This document shows, piece after piece, positions 25,301-40,300 of a stretch of 64,000 nucleotides of DNA. The notes beneath the pieces are model-generated. The model did not search any database and was not told the DNA's origin. It saw only the letters and a list, made by a program, of their open reading frames with translations. Within the stretch, counting starts at the first letter, position 1, and each line of letters opens with the position of its first letter. Origin of the DNA: Lanius collurio (Eukaryota > Chordata > Aves > Passeriformes > Laniidae); NCBI GenBank assembly GCA_020086605.1, contig JACBWW010000012.1, positions 14,259,855-14,323,854 of the forward strand, written 5' to 3'. Both the position numbers and the translations under genes were made by a program.

Positions 25301-28300
25301 AAGCTTCCAATTCAGGTTTCACAAACCTGCTTTGTTTACTGAGTGGTAGTAGGTGGAGTTGATCGGATTACAGGGACAGCTCTGGTTTTGCTTGATGTAG
25401 TCCCCAGTTTCATTTTACATTTTGGGTTTGTTTGTGTTTTTTTAATGTACCAGCAAGCTTAGAGAGACAGGGAAATTTGAAGACCTGTCCTGATTTTTCC
25501 TTAGCAATTACATCAGCCAAGCTGTGTAAGTGTAGTTTTTATTGCAGACCTTAGACAAGTGTCTCTTGGTTTATCTATCACTTCACTGAAGACATTTTAC
25601 TTCCGAATTCAGACTTCCTTTGAGATGCTGGGCTTACAGACCTGCATAGAAAGGCAGTAATGCATGTGGTAGTTGATGGCTCTCTGCTAGATAAACCTGT
25701 ATGTGAAGAACCTGATCAGACTAAGTGTTATCAGCTTCAAAAGCTTTAGAGTCTCAAGGCTTTGCACACTGGTTACCTTTACCAGCACAATCTGACAGGC
25801 ATGCTGAGCAAATAAAGCAGATAATGCCACTGTTAGCGTGAAAGTTCGAGCAGCTTATTTGCTGCTGTTGTAGAGATCCTTGGAGAGTGAGAGCTTTTGG
25901 TTCATCTGTATAATCACAAGGTTTAGAGCTGGAATCAGATCTATGCTATATTTAGTTGAAGCAGAGGTGCTTCGTGTTCTTTCCTCTTTTGCTGTGGAAA
26001 GCCTTTGGCACATCAGAAATGTTCTGAGCTTTTTTGTCGTTTAAATTTCTTTTCAAGGACAAGGCAGTGCAAGTGGTGTTGATCGATGCTTTATGCAATC
26101 AGATTTCATAGAAGGTGTAGGCCCCTGAGGATCCGTCCTTCCAGAGTACTGAAATTGCTGAACCCTGAATATTATGTAAATAATAGTGGGTTACTCTTGC
26201 AAGTGTAAGATTTGTTGAAGTTTTAAAATCTGCTTTGTTGACATCTTAATGCAGGATGAAAGTCACAACCAAATATTTACAATTCTTCCTTAAATGTGTT
26301 ATTGCAGGTGGAAGAAATCTCACTATTTCCAAGCCACAGGCACAAACTTAATAGATTAATAGGTCTATTTTGTTCTTTCCAAGGATGTTAATATGAATCT
26401 TCTGAGGTTTGGCTGCCCCTTACGATTGTTGTTTGTCCTATATTTGTAAATTTTCATGGTCAGTAGTAGAAGATCCAGATATATTGGTGATCATGGGGAG
26501 CGGATTTTGCAGAGGAGGTCACAGCTAAGTGTTTTCATTTGTTCAGATGAAAACAAAATTAGCAGAGTTTGCATTATAGGGAAGAGAAAGCAGACATTGA
26601 GTTTACAAAGCCTACATAGTCTGTTAAGATAGCAAAAGGTATGTTAGAGCAGATCTTCCACTGTGAAATCCAAGAAATAATTTTCTGCAGAAGTGGGAAC
26701 CATTGCTGGTTTATAAAGTCTTTGTTTCAAAAACATGAAATTATTTCTGTATGTTCTAGCACATTAATTAATGCTCCTAGAAATACTCTGTCTGGTGTGG
26801 TGGTTGTGTGGTTATTTTTCCTCAGCAGTTTGTGTTCAGCACAAGGAAGGGCTTAGTGGTGATTTTTTTCAGCTTCTTTGACATGGCATGTCTGTACTGT
26901 GCTTTTTAATGCAACTTCACTGAATTCTTAATTGCATGATGACAAAAGGATTTAGTAGACTTCTTTCTGAAAAGTATGTTCAATAGTGACTGAAACATAA
27001 ATCATTAGGATTTCTATGTAAAAAATTGATGACGAAACCTTATTACATTGTTACATAAATGCATAAAGTGGCTACCATCATAGTTGCTACATGTTGTTCT
27101 TGTCTTACTCTGGAAAAGGGTACAATAGAACTGGAGAAAATTTTGGGGAAGATAAGAATGAAGAAGATGGAGAATAAACTGCTCCTGCTCACAGTTGGAG
27201 GAGAGGTGATTCAAAGGAAGATCTGTAAGATTTGGAGTGAGGCTGAAAAGTGAAGAGTCAGCATTTGCTTGTGCCTTGCAATATAGTCACCAGCCAGTGT
27301 TTGATGCAGTACATTGAAGAATACAAAAGTATAGAGAGGCTTTTAAAAAAGTGTATTGGGTCTGTCAGTGATTATTAACAATGATGTTTCAATTGCTCTT
27401 ATTTGGGGAGATATTCCTTCCAAGTCGGGAACTGTGTGGAAGTTCTGGTGTTTACTCTGGTTTTTGTTGCACCTTTCTTGCTGTTTAGGAAGCAGTATGC
27501 AGGATTTTGTGTGGGTTTTCATCTAACCCATTGTGGTACATATTTTATGATACATGGCCTTCACTGCTGACTTTTGAGCAAAATAAGAATCCTAGTGTAT
27601 GGTTGCAGCTTTAAAAAGAAATCTAAAATGTATAAGTTGTCTGTTAACTTACAGGACTTTAGTTGTTCAGTGAGCACTGTAATTTACATTTTATGGAGAG
27701 GAATTTACTAGGAGTACAGAATAACTCAGGATATTGTGGTAGGAGATGTAACTTGGGATATAGATAGTGTAGTAGAGACACTGCTACAGTTATCTGGAAA
27801 ATTACTTGTTGGCAGGAGGACCTTGAGAACTGGAAGAAACAAAGTTTTTAAGCTGCACAGCTGTTGCCACACTTGCAAACTTTGTTGTAACCTTCTGTCT
27901 TTACAGATCAAGGTGCTGAGAAACATGAAGGAGCAGGTACTTCTGGGATTACTGATCAGGAAAAGGAATTGTCAAGCAGTGCATTACAAGCTTTTCAGGT
28001 AAGACAAACTCTGATACCTCTAAGTTACCACATTACTGCTAAATAGGATTGTGTAATTGTTTTTCCTGCTTTCTTAATACAGTTACAAATACATTGAAAG
28101 GATGTTTAAAAGTAGCACTGGTTATGTTAAAAAGACAGCACATGCATTTTCTAACTGTTGTGATGTGAGAAGACTGAACAGAATACTTGAACCAAGAGCA
28201 CTTTTAATCTTGATTCTCAAAACTTAGTAACCTTAAAAGCTATATGATGAGTTAACTGGAAGAAGCAGGCTGCTATTCTGCATCAGTGTTGAAAATGCAT

Positions 28301-31300
28301 GATCTGTCTGAAGAATTACTGACATCAAGCTAAAAATGTTGTGTTAGTGTTTAAAGGAACCACGTGTACTTAAAAAACAGCCAAGAAACAAGCCCTTTTG
28401 TGTTTTAGCATCATGCTGTATTCTTTCACAAGAAGTGTTGTATAATGCTCTGTCGCTTTACATTAAAACATATTTCTGGATGCATAACACCTATAGGCAG
28501 TATTTATTACTCGTTTTGTGTTTCTTGGAAGGTTTTTTTCTTGTGTGGTAAAGTTCAGGTACCAGGTCTTTCAGTTTATTCTTTCTTTGTATTGTCTCCT
28601 GATTTTGTGGTGTGACAAGTGTAATTGCTTTTCCTTTCAGTTGTTGTATCTCTGTCTCCAAAATGCCTTGCTTTAAATTCAGTTTTGAATTTTTGAAATA
28701 GATCAGGGAAGAATTTAAGTGCTATCTTTTGAGATTCTTGCTTCAATGTTTCACTCATGTTGTTACATGAAGTGCATGTAGTTGGTTCTTACACTGACTA
28801 CCACTGGTGTTCACTGATGTCTTCTTGAATGCTGTCTAGCTCAACTGCTCTTTGTCAGTAACATTTTTGTTGTTGGCAGTTGATCCTGAGAACTGAAGAT
28901 GCATGAGAGAGTAATTTGTTTTCCGCCTTGCCCACACATCTGAATGCCTAAAATACTTTTAATCTGCTAATGACTTCATCATTACTGGTCTAGTGTATCT
29001 GGTTTGTCTTGTCATGTTTTTTCTTGCTTTAAGAACTCTGCATTCATGGAGTGAGGTGGCAACAGATGTGAGCAGAATTAATTTGGTGCCTTGTTTGCCA
29101 ATTTTCTTGCTATTGAGTAGCTCCAAATCTCTTTGTGGACTGCCTTGCCTGCTGCTTTATCATATTAAACGTCCAGTTTCAGTCTTGATAGAATTCCTAT
29201 AAAATTGGGTATTATATTTTAGATCCTGTCTAGTAGAGTGACATAAAGGACTGTTAGCTGATGAAGAACATCACAAAATCAGCTGAGCATTTAAAGGTTC
29301 AAGGTTTAGTCCAGCCATGGTTAGAAGCCTTGCTGCTGTGATCTGAAAGCTCCTGTTGAAGAGAAGCTCCAAGTGTCCAAGAGTCCAGGAAGAGAATCAC
29401 TGGGAGATGAACTGTCTCAACTAAAGAGCATGCCAGCAGTTGAGTTGCAAGTCCTTGTGTTGTGCACATGATCACAAGGCAATCCATGCTGTTGATGCTT
29501 AGAGTTGTGAAAATGTGTCAATGTCCTGCTACATCTCCCTGTGTTGTACAACTCTGCTTTCATGGGAGACTGAAGGAACTGGAATGGTTCCATGGAAAGT
29601 AGCTGCAGAATGGCAACTTCTTGGGAAGAGCAGAAGGACCTCAGAGCTCTTGTGTGTTGTGGAGGGTGGTGCTCAAGAGCTTAGCTTTTGAGTGTGAACC
29701 ATTCCACAGAGGTGAAAATTCATCTGTTTATCTGTCTGATCAGATTGGAAGTAACTCTGATATGGAAGAGGTGAATGTGATTATTCCTGTGTAGGAATCG
29801 AGCAGTTGAAAGTGAAACATCAACTTGATGTAGTTGAAAGAGTCAGGAATTCTCTTTCATTCCTTAATGCCACTAAATTCCTCCTGTACCAACACAGAAA
29901 AGACAAAAAGCAGAAAGCAGCAGAGATGTGTGACTCTCAAGTCCTTGTTTATTCCTGAGGTCAAAAAAAGGGATTTTTCTATTAAATCATACATCAGTAA
30001 AACACCATGCTTGGCTCCTAGTTTCTGTTTAGGTGTTCCTAGGTAATTGAATATTTCATCCAACAGCTAAAGATTGTAAAAATATTTTTTAAATCTCTTC
30101 TGGGAAAGTGACACTTTCTTTTTCCAGTCTTTCCTGAGCTAACTTCCATAGATAAAATTGTAAATCTCTGTATATCCAGATCAACTGAAGAATGAACATG
30201 AAATTTTGGGCTGGAACTTGTATAAGCAATGGCAGCTGCTCAATGTTCATGAAATGGGGAAAAATTATGAAAACTGAGGAAACTGAGTCTCAAAACTTAA
30301 TATGATAAGAGAAACGAGAATAACACTTTTCATGGAAACATTTGTTAATAATCATCAGCTACTTAATTTGTCCTTACTCCACCAAATTATTTTTGAAATT
30401 TGGATATGGCTTCAACATTTAGAGTTGCTTCTAATCCATGGTAATCTGCATAAATAATGAAGTGTGTGTATAGACATTTAATTCACTTGTTTTGATAAAG
30501 GAGACTGTATTTTCTAATGCATATTTCTGGTATGTGCAATTTACAGGCTGGAAATTATGATGCTTGTTTACAACACCTGAATACCCTTCAAGACATTAAC
30601 AAAGATGACTATAAAATAACTTTGAATACTGCTGTTGCAGAGTTCTGTAAAAGTAACCAGACTACCACAGACAATTTGAGACAAACCCTTAACCAGCTGA
30701 AAAACCAGGTAATGCAACCATATTGACATGGTACTTGATTTTGAGTACTGTTAATGGTGGTGGAATCTTTCAGTGAGGTAGGAGTAAAACTTCTGTCCTT
30801 TGTCCCTTAGATTTAATAAAATAAGTAAGTAACATTACTTTTAAACATCTGAGGCAGTTTAGTCTTGTAGGACAGTTTTTGTAGTTGTTTTTTAACTATT
30901 GTTGAAATTGGTCTGAGATTATAACAATAGAAGGACCTGCTATGTTCTTTCAGTAGAAAGTTCCTTAACCTGGAATAGTTTATGAAATAATAAAAAAGTG
31001 AAAATATTACTTTAATACTCAATTGACAACTTTCTATTTCATTGTATATTTTTTTTCTGTGTTTATGTGCAACAACAATTAAGTTTATTAGGTCAGTAAA
31101 TTATAATCTACCTCTAGAAGTTGTTGGTTTGGGTTTTTTTAATACCTGGTACTCTAAAATCATAGGTAATGAAAGTTTAATGAAATAAGTGGGTTTTTTT
31201 CAGGTTCACTCTGTTGTTGAAGAAATGGATGGTTTGGATGATGTTGAGAACAGTATGCTGTACTACAATCAAGCTGTTATCCTGTACCATCTGCGTCAGT

Positions 31301-34300
31301 ATACTGAAGCTATATCAGTTGGGGAGAAGCTGTACCAGTTCATAGAGCCTTTTGGTATGTAGGCAGAAAGAAGAATCTTATTCATGCAAGAACTACAGAA
31401 AGATAATTCAGTCTTTTTCACTATCAGACAAGTGATTTGTAATCTGTCTAATATGGTTTTAAGCAGTTGGATAGGGTTTGAAATGAAGAATATGTTTTAC
31501 TTGTATCAAGGACAACAAACGAATTTGGGGGAAGGTACTTCAGAGAGCTTTAGCAGGCAAGTGCAATGAAACTGAAATGGATTTTTTCAACTTGAGAAGA
31601 TATTTATGTAAATAATATGGACGAGCTAATGAAATTATTTTGAATGTAATGTTTTGAGTCATCATGCAACTTCACAGGTGGGTGTCTGTTTTTCAGAGCG
31701 CTCATTTTTAAATACTTGTATTAGGTAATACATAATTGTATGTGCTCATATCTGAATACAAAGTCTGTGGCTTTTATGAGCTATGATATATTGTGTAGTG
31801 GAATTGCCATACTTGTTTGAAATAATTTCATAATCCTTGCTAAATTTTAGAAGTGAAGCATGTATGGATATGTCTCTGTAAATGAAGTAAATGCTACTGT
31901 GTTTCTCCTTCAGTTCCTCCCAGTTTTCAATATGCATAATTAGGACTTTGTGAAGTCAGCCAAGCAGAGATGTGTTTGTACAGAATCTTTTTGATTTCTG
32001 TGGGATTCTATGTCTGCATATGGCTCTGTCTGTTTAGATGCTGCATCTTTGCTGCTGATCTGCTTAGATCAGTTCTCAAAACCTATGAACATGAAATACT
32101 TGTTAAGCTGTCTTTAGTGTATGCTTTTATGCTGATGCCATTTGAATGAATGAGCTTTCTTTTCAGTGTGTGTACTTAGCTGTGGGTTGGAGATCGCTGC
32201 ATTATTTTTTCTTACATAATATATTGATTTTTCTCATAATGTTGCATAGATGGTGCTTTATAGTAATTTTTTTTTCTGACCATGTTTGGAGGGATTGGTA
32301 TTAGAGCTGCAAAATAATTTTTTCCTCTTTGCTTTTCACAGAAGAGAAGTTTGCCCAAGCTGTATGCTTCTTGCTTGTAGACTTATACCTGTTAACTTAC
32401 CAAGCTGAGAAAGCCTTGCATCTGCTTGCAGTTTTGGAAAAAATGATTTCACAGGGCAACAATAACAGCAAGAATGGAAAAAATGAGGTAAGCTTAAAGT
32501 AATACAAATGTCACTGAATCTTTACCAGAAGTAGTCTTTAGCTCAATCCAAAATTAGTATTTTAAGACTTTTGAATTATAAAGCTGTGTTAGATCACCTG
32601 TAACTTTAGACAGCAGCTTAAATATGTTAGTAACTGAGTTAATTGTGTACAGCAGCCATTTATTCCCTCTCTTTCACCCTCTTCTCTTACTCCAGGGAGC
32701 TAAGATGTCTTGCTTCAGTCAGAGACATTGGAAAGACAGTTGTCTCCAGGGTCAAATATTGTTTGTCTTTGATTATGACCATATGAGACCCTAAGTCTGA
32801 AAGGAAAATCAGTGTCAGATGAACTGCAATTGCATAGTACAGATAGGAATTGGAGTATCTTTTTCATATAGTATCTGAAAGTATGAGACATACTTTCAAA
32901 TGAAATCTTTCATGTGCCTTTTGGAAAAATGAGTAGAATCAGTAGTGGTTGGAAGTGAAGAGAGGGCATTTCAGTGTTTTCCTGTTGATGGAATGTCACA
33001 CTTCAGATAAAATATTCTGTCTTTAAGTGTAAAGTAATTCTACTGATGAAGATTTTTAAAAAGGTACTCCAGAATGTGCATGTCATCCTTCTAGGCAAAA
33101 GAATTCTTCTTAACTGCAGAGCACCATAATGTAACACTAATGTTAGTACAGAATTCAACTCTTCATTGGCTGGTGTGGTTTGCGGATTTTAATTGTTAAA
33201 CTTGTTAGTTTCTGGTGGGATGTGTATATTTTGATATTAAATGCTGTGAAATGCTATTAAATACTTATTTTTCTTCATGTGAATTTAATCTGTCAACTGA
33301 ATTTAAAGGTGACTAATGCTTCATTTTTTAATTTGGCAGTCAGGTAATAATACCAATAAAGATTCCTCGAATCAAAAAGCTGAAAGTGGAGCTTTAATAG
33401 AAGTTGCTAAATCTAAGATACATCAGGTAAGGGTCTGCATATTATTTTTATAAGAACATTACTTCAAGGTTTTTTTTAAATCTCAGTGCCATCTCCTCCA
33501 AAACTAGTTCAGCCCAAATTATGATGCTTTCTCTCTCCTTGGTGTAAAACAAAACAATGTATTTATCTAAGTCTTCCTTTTTGTAAGATCCATGTACAGG
33601 AAAAACTGACCTAACACTTCCCACTTCCCCCCATTTCAGTACCTGCATGTTATAGTAATTTCTTAAAATGGTAGTTTTCTGCATTGAATTTGTCTGTTCA
33701 ACCTCCAACAGTCTAAATCAGCTGAACTTTTATTTCTCTGTGCTGTTCTGTTGAAAAATATGTGAAAAATCAGAGTGCTTCTCTATTAGCGTTTGCTTAC
33801 GTTGTTTTCAGTTTAGTAGGTAAATGTCTGGGATTAAGATGTTAGGTTATTTTAATCAGTTTGTCATTTTAAGTGCTCATATCTGTGTTTTAATATAGAG
33901 CAGCTGTTGGCCATTGAACAAAATATTTATCTGCTTACTGTAAATACAAACTGTATGAATGTGCTGTTTTGAGTCTGAATAGAATTTCTTTTTTATGAAG
34001 ACTTTTTGAACAGATTTTTTTAACCTATTTTAAAGATGGACATAAAATATTCTGCAGTAAATATCTCGATACAGTTTGTCTTGCAAATCTGCAGAAATTA
34101 TTGTATATAATTTAACAAATTTAATTTTTTAACAGTATAAGGTGAGAGCCTATATCCAGATGAAGTCGCTAAAAGCATGCAAAAGGGAGATCAAGTCTGT
34201 TATGAATACAGCTGGGAATGTAAGTATTCTTAAGACTATTGTTTTTCAAATCTAGATAGGTTCTCTATGCTAAAACTGAATTTGCTAATGTTCTTTACAA

Positions 34301-37300
34301 AAAAGTCTTATTGAGGGTGGATGCATGAAGTAACGCTTTTGGTAGTCAATTTGGTTTGTAATCTCTCTGCCAATGTAATTAATGTAGAATTTTCTTATTT
34401 GTGCTGTTTTCTGTTGCTAAAAAAATGCACTTTGTGGTGCCAAAATAACAGCGAAACACTATATAATAAACAGACTCAGCATTCTTTATCATTGAAATGA
34501 AACAAGTTTTAATTTACTATAGATGTTATGCATATTACAAACTTTGATGTAATTGGTGGTTTAAACCAGTTTATAAAAGATTAATTCTGAGATATGCGGG
34601 CATTTTTTGGTGTTTTTTTTTCTTTCTGTTGACATTTTTGGGAGGCTTATGTCTTGCTGTTTTAAGCAAGTTTAACAGAAAACCTGCTAAATCATGAGGT
34701 CTCTGTTGGCAGACCAGGAAGATTACAGCCTAGGAGGAACTTTGCAGGGAGGAAGGTATTAGAAGACACGTTAGAGATCCTCTGCCTTTAGCCATTTCCA
34801 TGACAGAGTTCTCTAAAGTTCATGACAGAGTTCTTGAAAGTATTATGGCCTAAACCCATTTTTTTTTTAAATGGCAGCAGAGGCAAGTTTGTGAAGTGAT
34901 TTAACACTAGCAATAGAAATCATCAACCAAGAGATAACTAACTATTGTTTTCTCCTTCACAGTCAGCTCCTTCTCTCTTTCTTAAGAGCAATTTTGAATA
35001 TTTGAGAGGCAATTACCGTAAAGCTGTCAAACTTTTAAACAGTGCCAACATTGCTGAACATCCAGGCTTCATGAAAACAGGTAAAATAAAACCCCTTCAT
35101 CCTTTCAGGTACTTCAGTGTCTGGTATAGTAGAACTAGTTGATAGGACTACTGTTTATATTAATTTTAAGGACATTAATGATGACTTAACAGAGTCAGCC
35201 CTGCAAGTCATGAGTTTATATGCTGGATGTGTTTCATCTTTCTCCTTGTGTTCTTTCATATAACACTGTGGTGTTTTTCATTGAACATTCTTCTATACAA
35301 GGCTGTGATTGTCCACGAAAATGAATTTGTGAAGATGTGTTCTATTTGCAAGGCTCATAATTAAGTCTCTTAATCAAGAAATGAAACAAAAGGCAGCTTA
35401 CTAGATCTAGAACTGAGGCTTTTCTGGCAATTTACATGCTTAAAGTTCTCTTTATGACTTAAAATTTTTTTGAAAGCTTCACAGTCACATCACTTTTTTG
35501 CATTAGCCTTTTTGCACAGTATAGTGTTAACTTAGTGGTCTTCCTAGGCTATGACTGAAATAATGTCTGTTTTATTTGCTAATGGTCTGGTTATTTGGAT
35601 TTTTAGGGTGGGTTTTATTTTTTTCTTTTTTCTTTATTCTCCATGTAAAACTTTAGTAGCCAGGAGATAAGTGAAAAGTTTAAATTTTTGTCCTTTATTA
35701 TTTAGAGAGAACCTCTTACAGTGTTACCTGAACATCATATATTTAGAAAGAAGAGTGTATTTCCTGCTTGTATGGTTAGGTTGGTGCATGTATATATATA
35801 TATGTGTATATATATATATGTATGTCATATAGGATATAACACCATCATCCATGAACATCTCACTGAAAAACATGTTTAATAGACTGCCATAATATGCTGA
35901 CCCATGAGAGAGTGGTTGGAGCATTTCATGGGCTTAGCAACAACTTTCACTTTCTGAAAATGGTCTTTTGTTCTGTCAGGTGAATGCTTAAGGTGTATGT
36001 TCTGGAACAATCTTGGCTGCATCCACTTTGCAATGGGAAAGCACAATTTAGGAATTTTTTACTTTAAAAAAGCCTTGCAAGAAAATGATAACGCATGTGC
36101 ACAGCTAGGAACGGGCAGCTCGGATCCAGGTAAGCAGGAGATTCAAACAGATGGTGGAGGAGGGGTGGGCAAATCAAGGAAATAGAGGACAGAAGGTTTG
36201 AGTAATTATCAGCAAAATTCCCTGTCCGTCTCCTTGTGGAGGACAATGTAAGAAGGGTGAGAACTTTGATGATAACCTGACATAAGAATATAGTTGCTGT
36301 TGCCAGAAGTACATGGTGATTATTAAATATGTTCTCTTTTTTTTTGGTTTTTCTTCATGTGCTGTGGTACTGGGACAGTTACTTCTCTCATATTTATAGA
36401 CTTGGTCCATCAGTGAGGGAGGTATGACAAAATAAAGTTTGTGACCTATTTTGCATAGGTTATTTATAGTCCTGCTGACACTGTGTAGAATCATCAGGGC
36501 ATGAAGGATGCCATCTCCATATTCTGGGTAACCAGGTCTCCTGTTTCCTTGTGGAGAGGGCCCCACACTTTCCTAGCCTCCAACATCAACATTTATCACC
36601 AACATACCTATAGAAGCTTTTGTTGTTGCTCTTGATGTCCCTGGTCAGATTTAACCCTGTCAGGGCTTAGCTTTCCAACCTGATCCCTGCTTTCTCAGTT
36701 TCTCTGTATTCCTCCCCAGTTTCTGGTCCTTGCTTCCACCCTTTGTAGGCTTTCTTTTCGTATTTGAGTTTGTCCAGGAGCTCCTTGTTCAGGAGGCCTC
36801 CTGCCATTTTTGCCTGACTTCTCTGTTGGGATGCATTGCTCCTGAGCTTGGAAGAGGTAATCCTTGAATATAAATCTGCTTTCTTGGGCTCCTCTTCCAA
36901 TCAGGGCTTTATCCTGTGGTATTGTACCAATCAGACCCCCAAGGATGCCAAAGTTTGCTCTCCTGAAGTCCAGTGTAGTGAGCTTGCTACGCATGCTTCT
37001 TGCTATCCTAAGGATCTTTAACTCCACTATTTCATGGTCCTGACCAGCCCCTCCGTGTTGGTGAGAACAAGGTCCAGCACAGCACCTCTTCTCATTGGCT
37101 CCTCCAACTCTTGGAGACGGAAGTTATCATAAACACGTTCCAGGAGTCTTCTGGATTGTTATGCCCTTCCGTGTTGTCCCAGATAGCAGGACCAGGGCTT
37201 GTGCATGTGAGACCTCTCGTATCTGACCATTGAGGGCCTCATCACTCAGTCTTCATCATTTCTTGATGCAGTTATAGTTGTTTTCATTTCTTGTTTTCTT

Positions 37301-40300
37301 TAAAATCTACTTACTATCAGGCATTTTATTGTTCTTTCTATTTCTCCCCTGGACCTAAGTGCAGCCTTAGGTATTAATGTTAAGACAGAAAGCATTTTAT
37401 GCTTATTAATAGCAAAGTGATTTTTTTCTGGAATCTGTATTCTCTGGAATGTGTGTAGATGTGTATTCTCACAAATCTGGGATTCAGTATTCTTGTATAA
37501 CACTTAGCTTGTGTGATAAGGAACATAGGAGGTTAGTATTTATTATACTTTAGTCTTTATCAATAATATTATTAATTTGTCTTTGAAATCAGTTTTGATG
37601 TGAAAGGAATTTATTTACAGAGGGAAGCTAGTGTATTTCAGCAATGAAAGGGGGTTTTGGTAGCTTTGGGGTGTTTCTTACATCTTTCCTCTTCCATAGA
37701 ATTTTGTGCTCTCCTGAGCTGCATATCCAATATGATGTAATCCTTTTCTGCAGGTAAAAAATTTTCGGGGAGACCCATGTGTACACTACTGACTAACAAA
37801 AGATATGAGTTGCTCTATAACTGTGGAATTCAGCTCTTGCATATTGGGAGGCCCTTGGCTGCCTTTGAATGCCTGATTGAGGCAGTCCAGGTTTATCACT
37901 CAAACCCTCGTCTGTGGCTGAGAATAGCAGAATGCTGCATTGCTGCCAATAAAGGGGTAAGTAACTTTTGAAAATTCTTCTAAAGAATGGCATGTGGTTA
38001 CAGAAAGGTAGAATTAATAACTAGAGTTAAGATGTGTATTTTGAAGGTTTGATGTTGTAACACCTCTGTAAATCCAGATTAATTATTTTTTGTGTGTATG
38101 TATTTTTATGCGTTTAATCTGGAGCTGCAACAGGTGAAGGGAACTCTTTGCATGTGATCTTTTTCTCTTCATGCAGCCAAAGCTCATCTAAAATTTTACT
38201 GTTTCCTCACTCATTTGCCACTAGAAATTGAGAAGGATAAGACTTTGTAGTGCGGGTAGCTTGAAAGTGATGGAGGTTGTGGAAGCAGAGATCAGCCTTC
38301 TGCATCCTGAAGCTGTTGGGATCATGGCTGCTAGGGAGCTGAATCTCTAACTGCTAAGTCTTTGCCTTCTTCTCCTGGCAAAGTTGGTTGAAACCTGCTG
38401 ATGGCAGGCATATTGCATGTCCTCGGGGGCATCTTGTTTTCAACCTGTTGATCTGTGTATGTGTAGGATAAACACATATGATAAAATTCAGAGGGCTGAG
38501 AACAGGATCATTTGCTCTTATAAGAAAATACTGCACCTAAATAGTACATCTGGGAAATTAAGATATACTTGATTCCCTGTAAAACTGTAATTCACTTCTT
38601 AAGTGTGGGGGAATGATGATGTAATCTGTAATTGCATGATCTTATGCAGTCATTTCCACAGTGTGCCCATTTCACTCCTTACACAGGATGTGCAGGATGA
38701 ATTGAACAAATAGCTATATTCACTCTCTTTTCCCCCCAACCCCTGAATTCTCTGCTTTTCCTCTCTGGGTGGCCTCAGTGCATTTATTTACTGCACACTA
38801 TCCAAATACAAAATTCAGAACTTCTCCCCTGGGAATTTGAATAGTACTCAATATTTTGGTATCTCTATTTCAGAAAACTTAAGATACTCATAACTTTATA
38901 GCAGAGGTTTGCTTGTATACCTGATATACCCATTTCAGAGGCAGAGCACTGAGGATTCAAGAGTGTCAGGTCAAAACTGGATTGACTGTGATTCTGTATA
39001 TGCTACTTATTGTCCAATTGCCTGAGTTTTATAAAGCACATCAAATGCAGGAAGAACAGCTTGCTTCATACTAATTTTGCAATTCTCTGTATCAATCCTA
39101 CTGGGTAGAAGTCACACATAAAGAAGACACATCTGATTGTTTCCAGGGAAAAGCTGAGTATGAGAGAGTAGATTAGCTTAGGTGTTTTGGCAAAAACCCA
39201 AAGCTGAGATTCCATTTACAAGGGCAGTATTTAGCAGTCTGGAAAAGGGAAATACAGATCCTTATGGGGCACTTCCCTATCTACTGCAGACTAGCCAAAG
39301 GAGTAGATTATGCCAGGCTCCTGAAGTTTTCTTCCTGCTGCAGTTAGGATGATGTGTGGTGTACCAGAGAGCTTGAATTCATGTCAAAAAACCAGCTTGT
39401 TATTTCCTAAATTTGTAATCTTGGAAGCAAAAAATTAACTTTGGATGCCCTTAGTATTAAAGGCAAAGAGGAAGTGTCCTTAAATTGTTAGATTTGCAGC
39501 ATGACAAGTGAGGCCTTAAAGTCATTAGTGTGTTTAATTTGACCTCGCAACTCAATTTGCAATGATATTCCTTTATATCTAAGCATGGTTTTGTATTTAT
39601 GCTCTGTACACCATGCTGAAAAGCAATTTCACTGAAACTAATTATCACCCACTTTAGTATTTTAGTTTATAAAATACAGATGGAAGAAGATTTCCTTTTA
39701 AATACCTACATTTCCAACACCTTTTTTGAAATAGATGCTTCATATCCAAACTCAGCATATGTATTTTTTATTTGGCAGTAAATGCTACTATGTCAGTATT
39801 TTTACAATAGATTCTGATTAACTTTTCAAAAAGTGATAGCTGCTGAAAGTCCAGATTTAGGATAAGTTTTTTCTTTCAACTGCAACTCTTCATCACTGAC
39901 TTAACTTACCAATGAAGTTAAGGTGGCTCATGGTAAAACAGCCAAACAAAGCCCAGTACATATGGTGTAGAAATAATTCTTGGGACTCAACAAGTTCATT
40001 TGACCCACAGAATGTGTCTGCATCCCCAAAAATCCATTAAACAAATTAATTTAATGTATCTTTGCATATGTTGTTGTTCAGCTATGTGCTCCCCACAGAA
40101 CAGTTAGAGAGCAGCTTTTCCAAAGAGTGTTTTGAGTGCTGTGTAAGCAGGGAGAGAAGATGGCAAGTGTTACAGTGCCAAGTCTGAATGTTATTTGGCA
40201 GATCAAATTATTTCTTTTTAGATATCCTGTCAGTTCTTTTAATATGATTTGGTTCATTGTTCTTTTGCTTTCAAAACAGAGGAGAAACTAGGTCAGTAGG

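Larger units (their letters stand above)
22354..27906 (+). other. CNOT10: CNOT10 intron 1
   Basis: 5.55 kb, the longest intron. It contains the downstream edge of the CpG island, a reverse-oriented CR1 tail (23137-23400) and a small local duplication (25092-25149). I see no alternative coding exon. The acceptor is TCTTTACAG ending at 27906. Confidence 0.9.

Noticed and set aside
36695..37027. A 110-codon minus-strand open frame in intron 9
   Set aside because: Its peptide is recognisable CR1 ORF2 sequence, so it is transposon debris and not a host gene.
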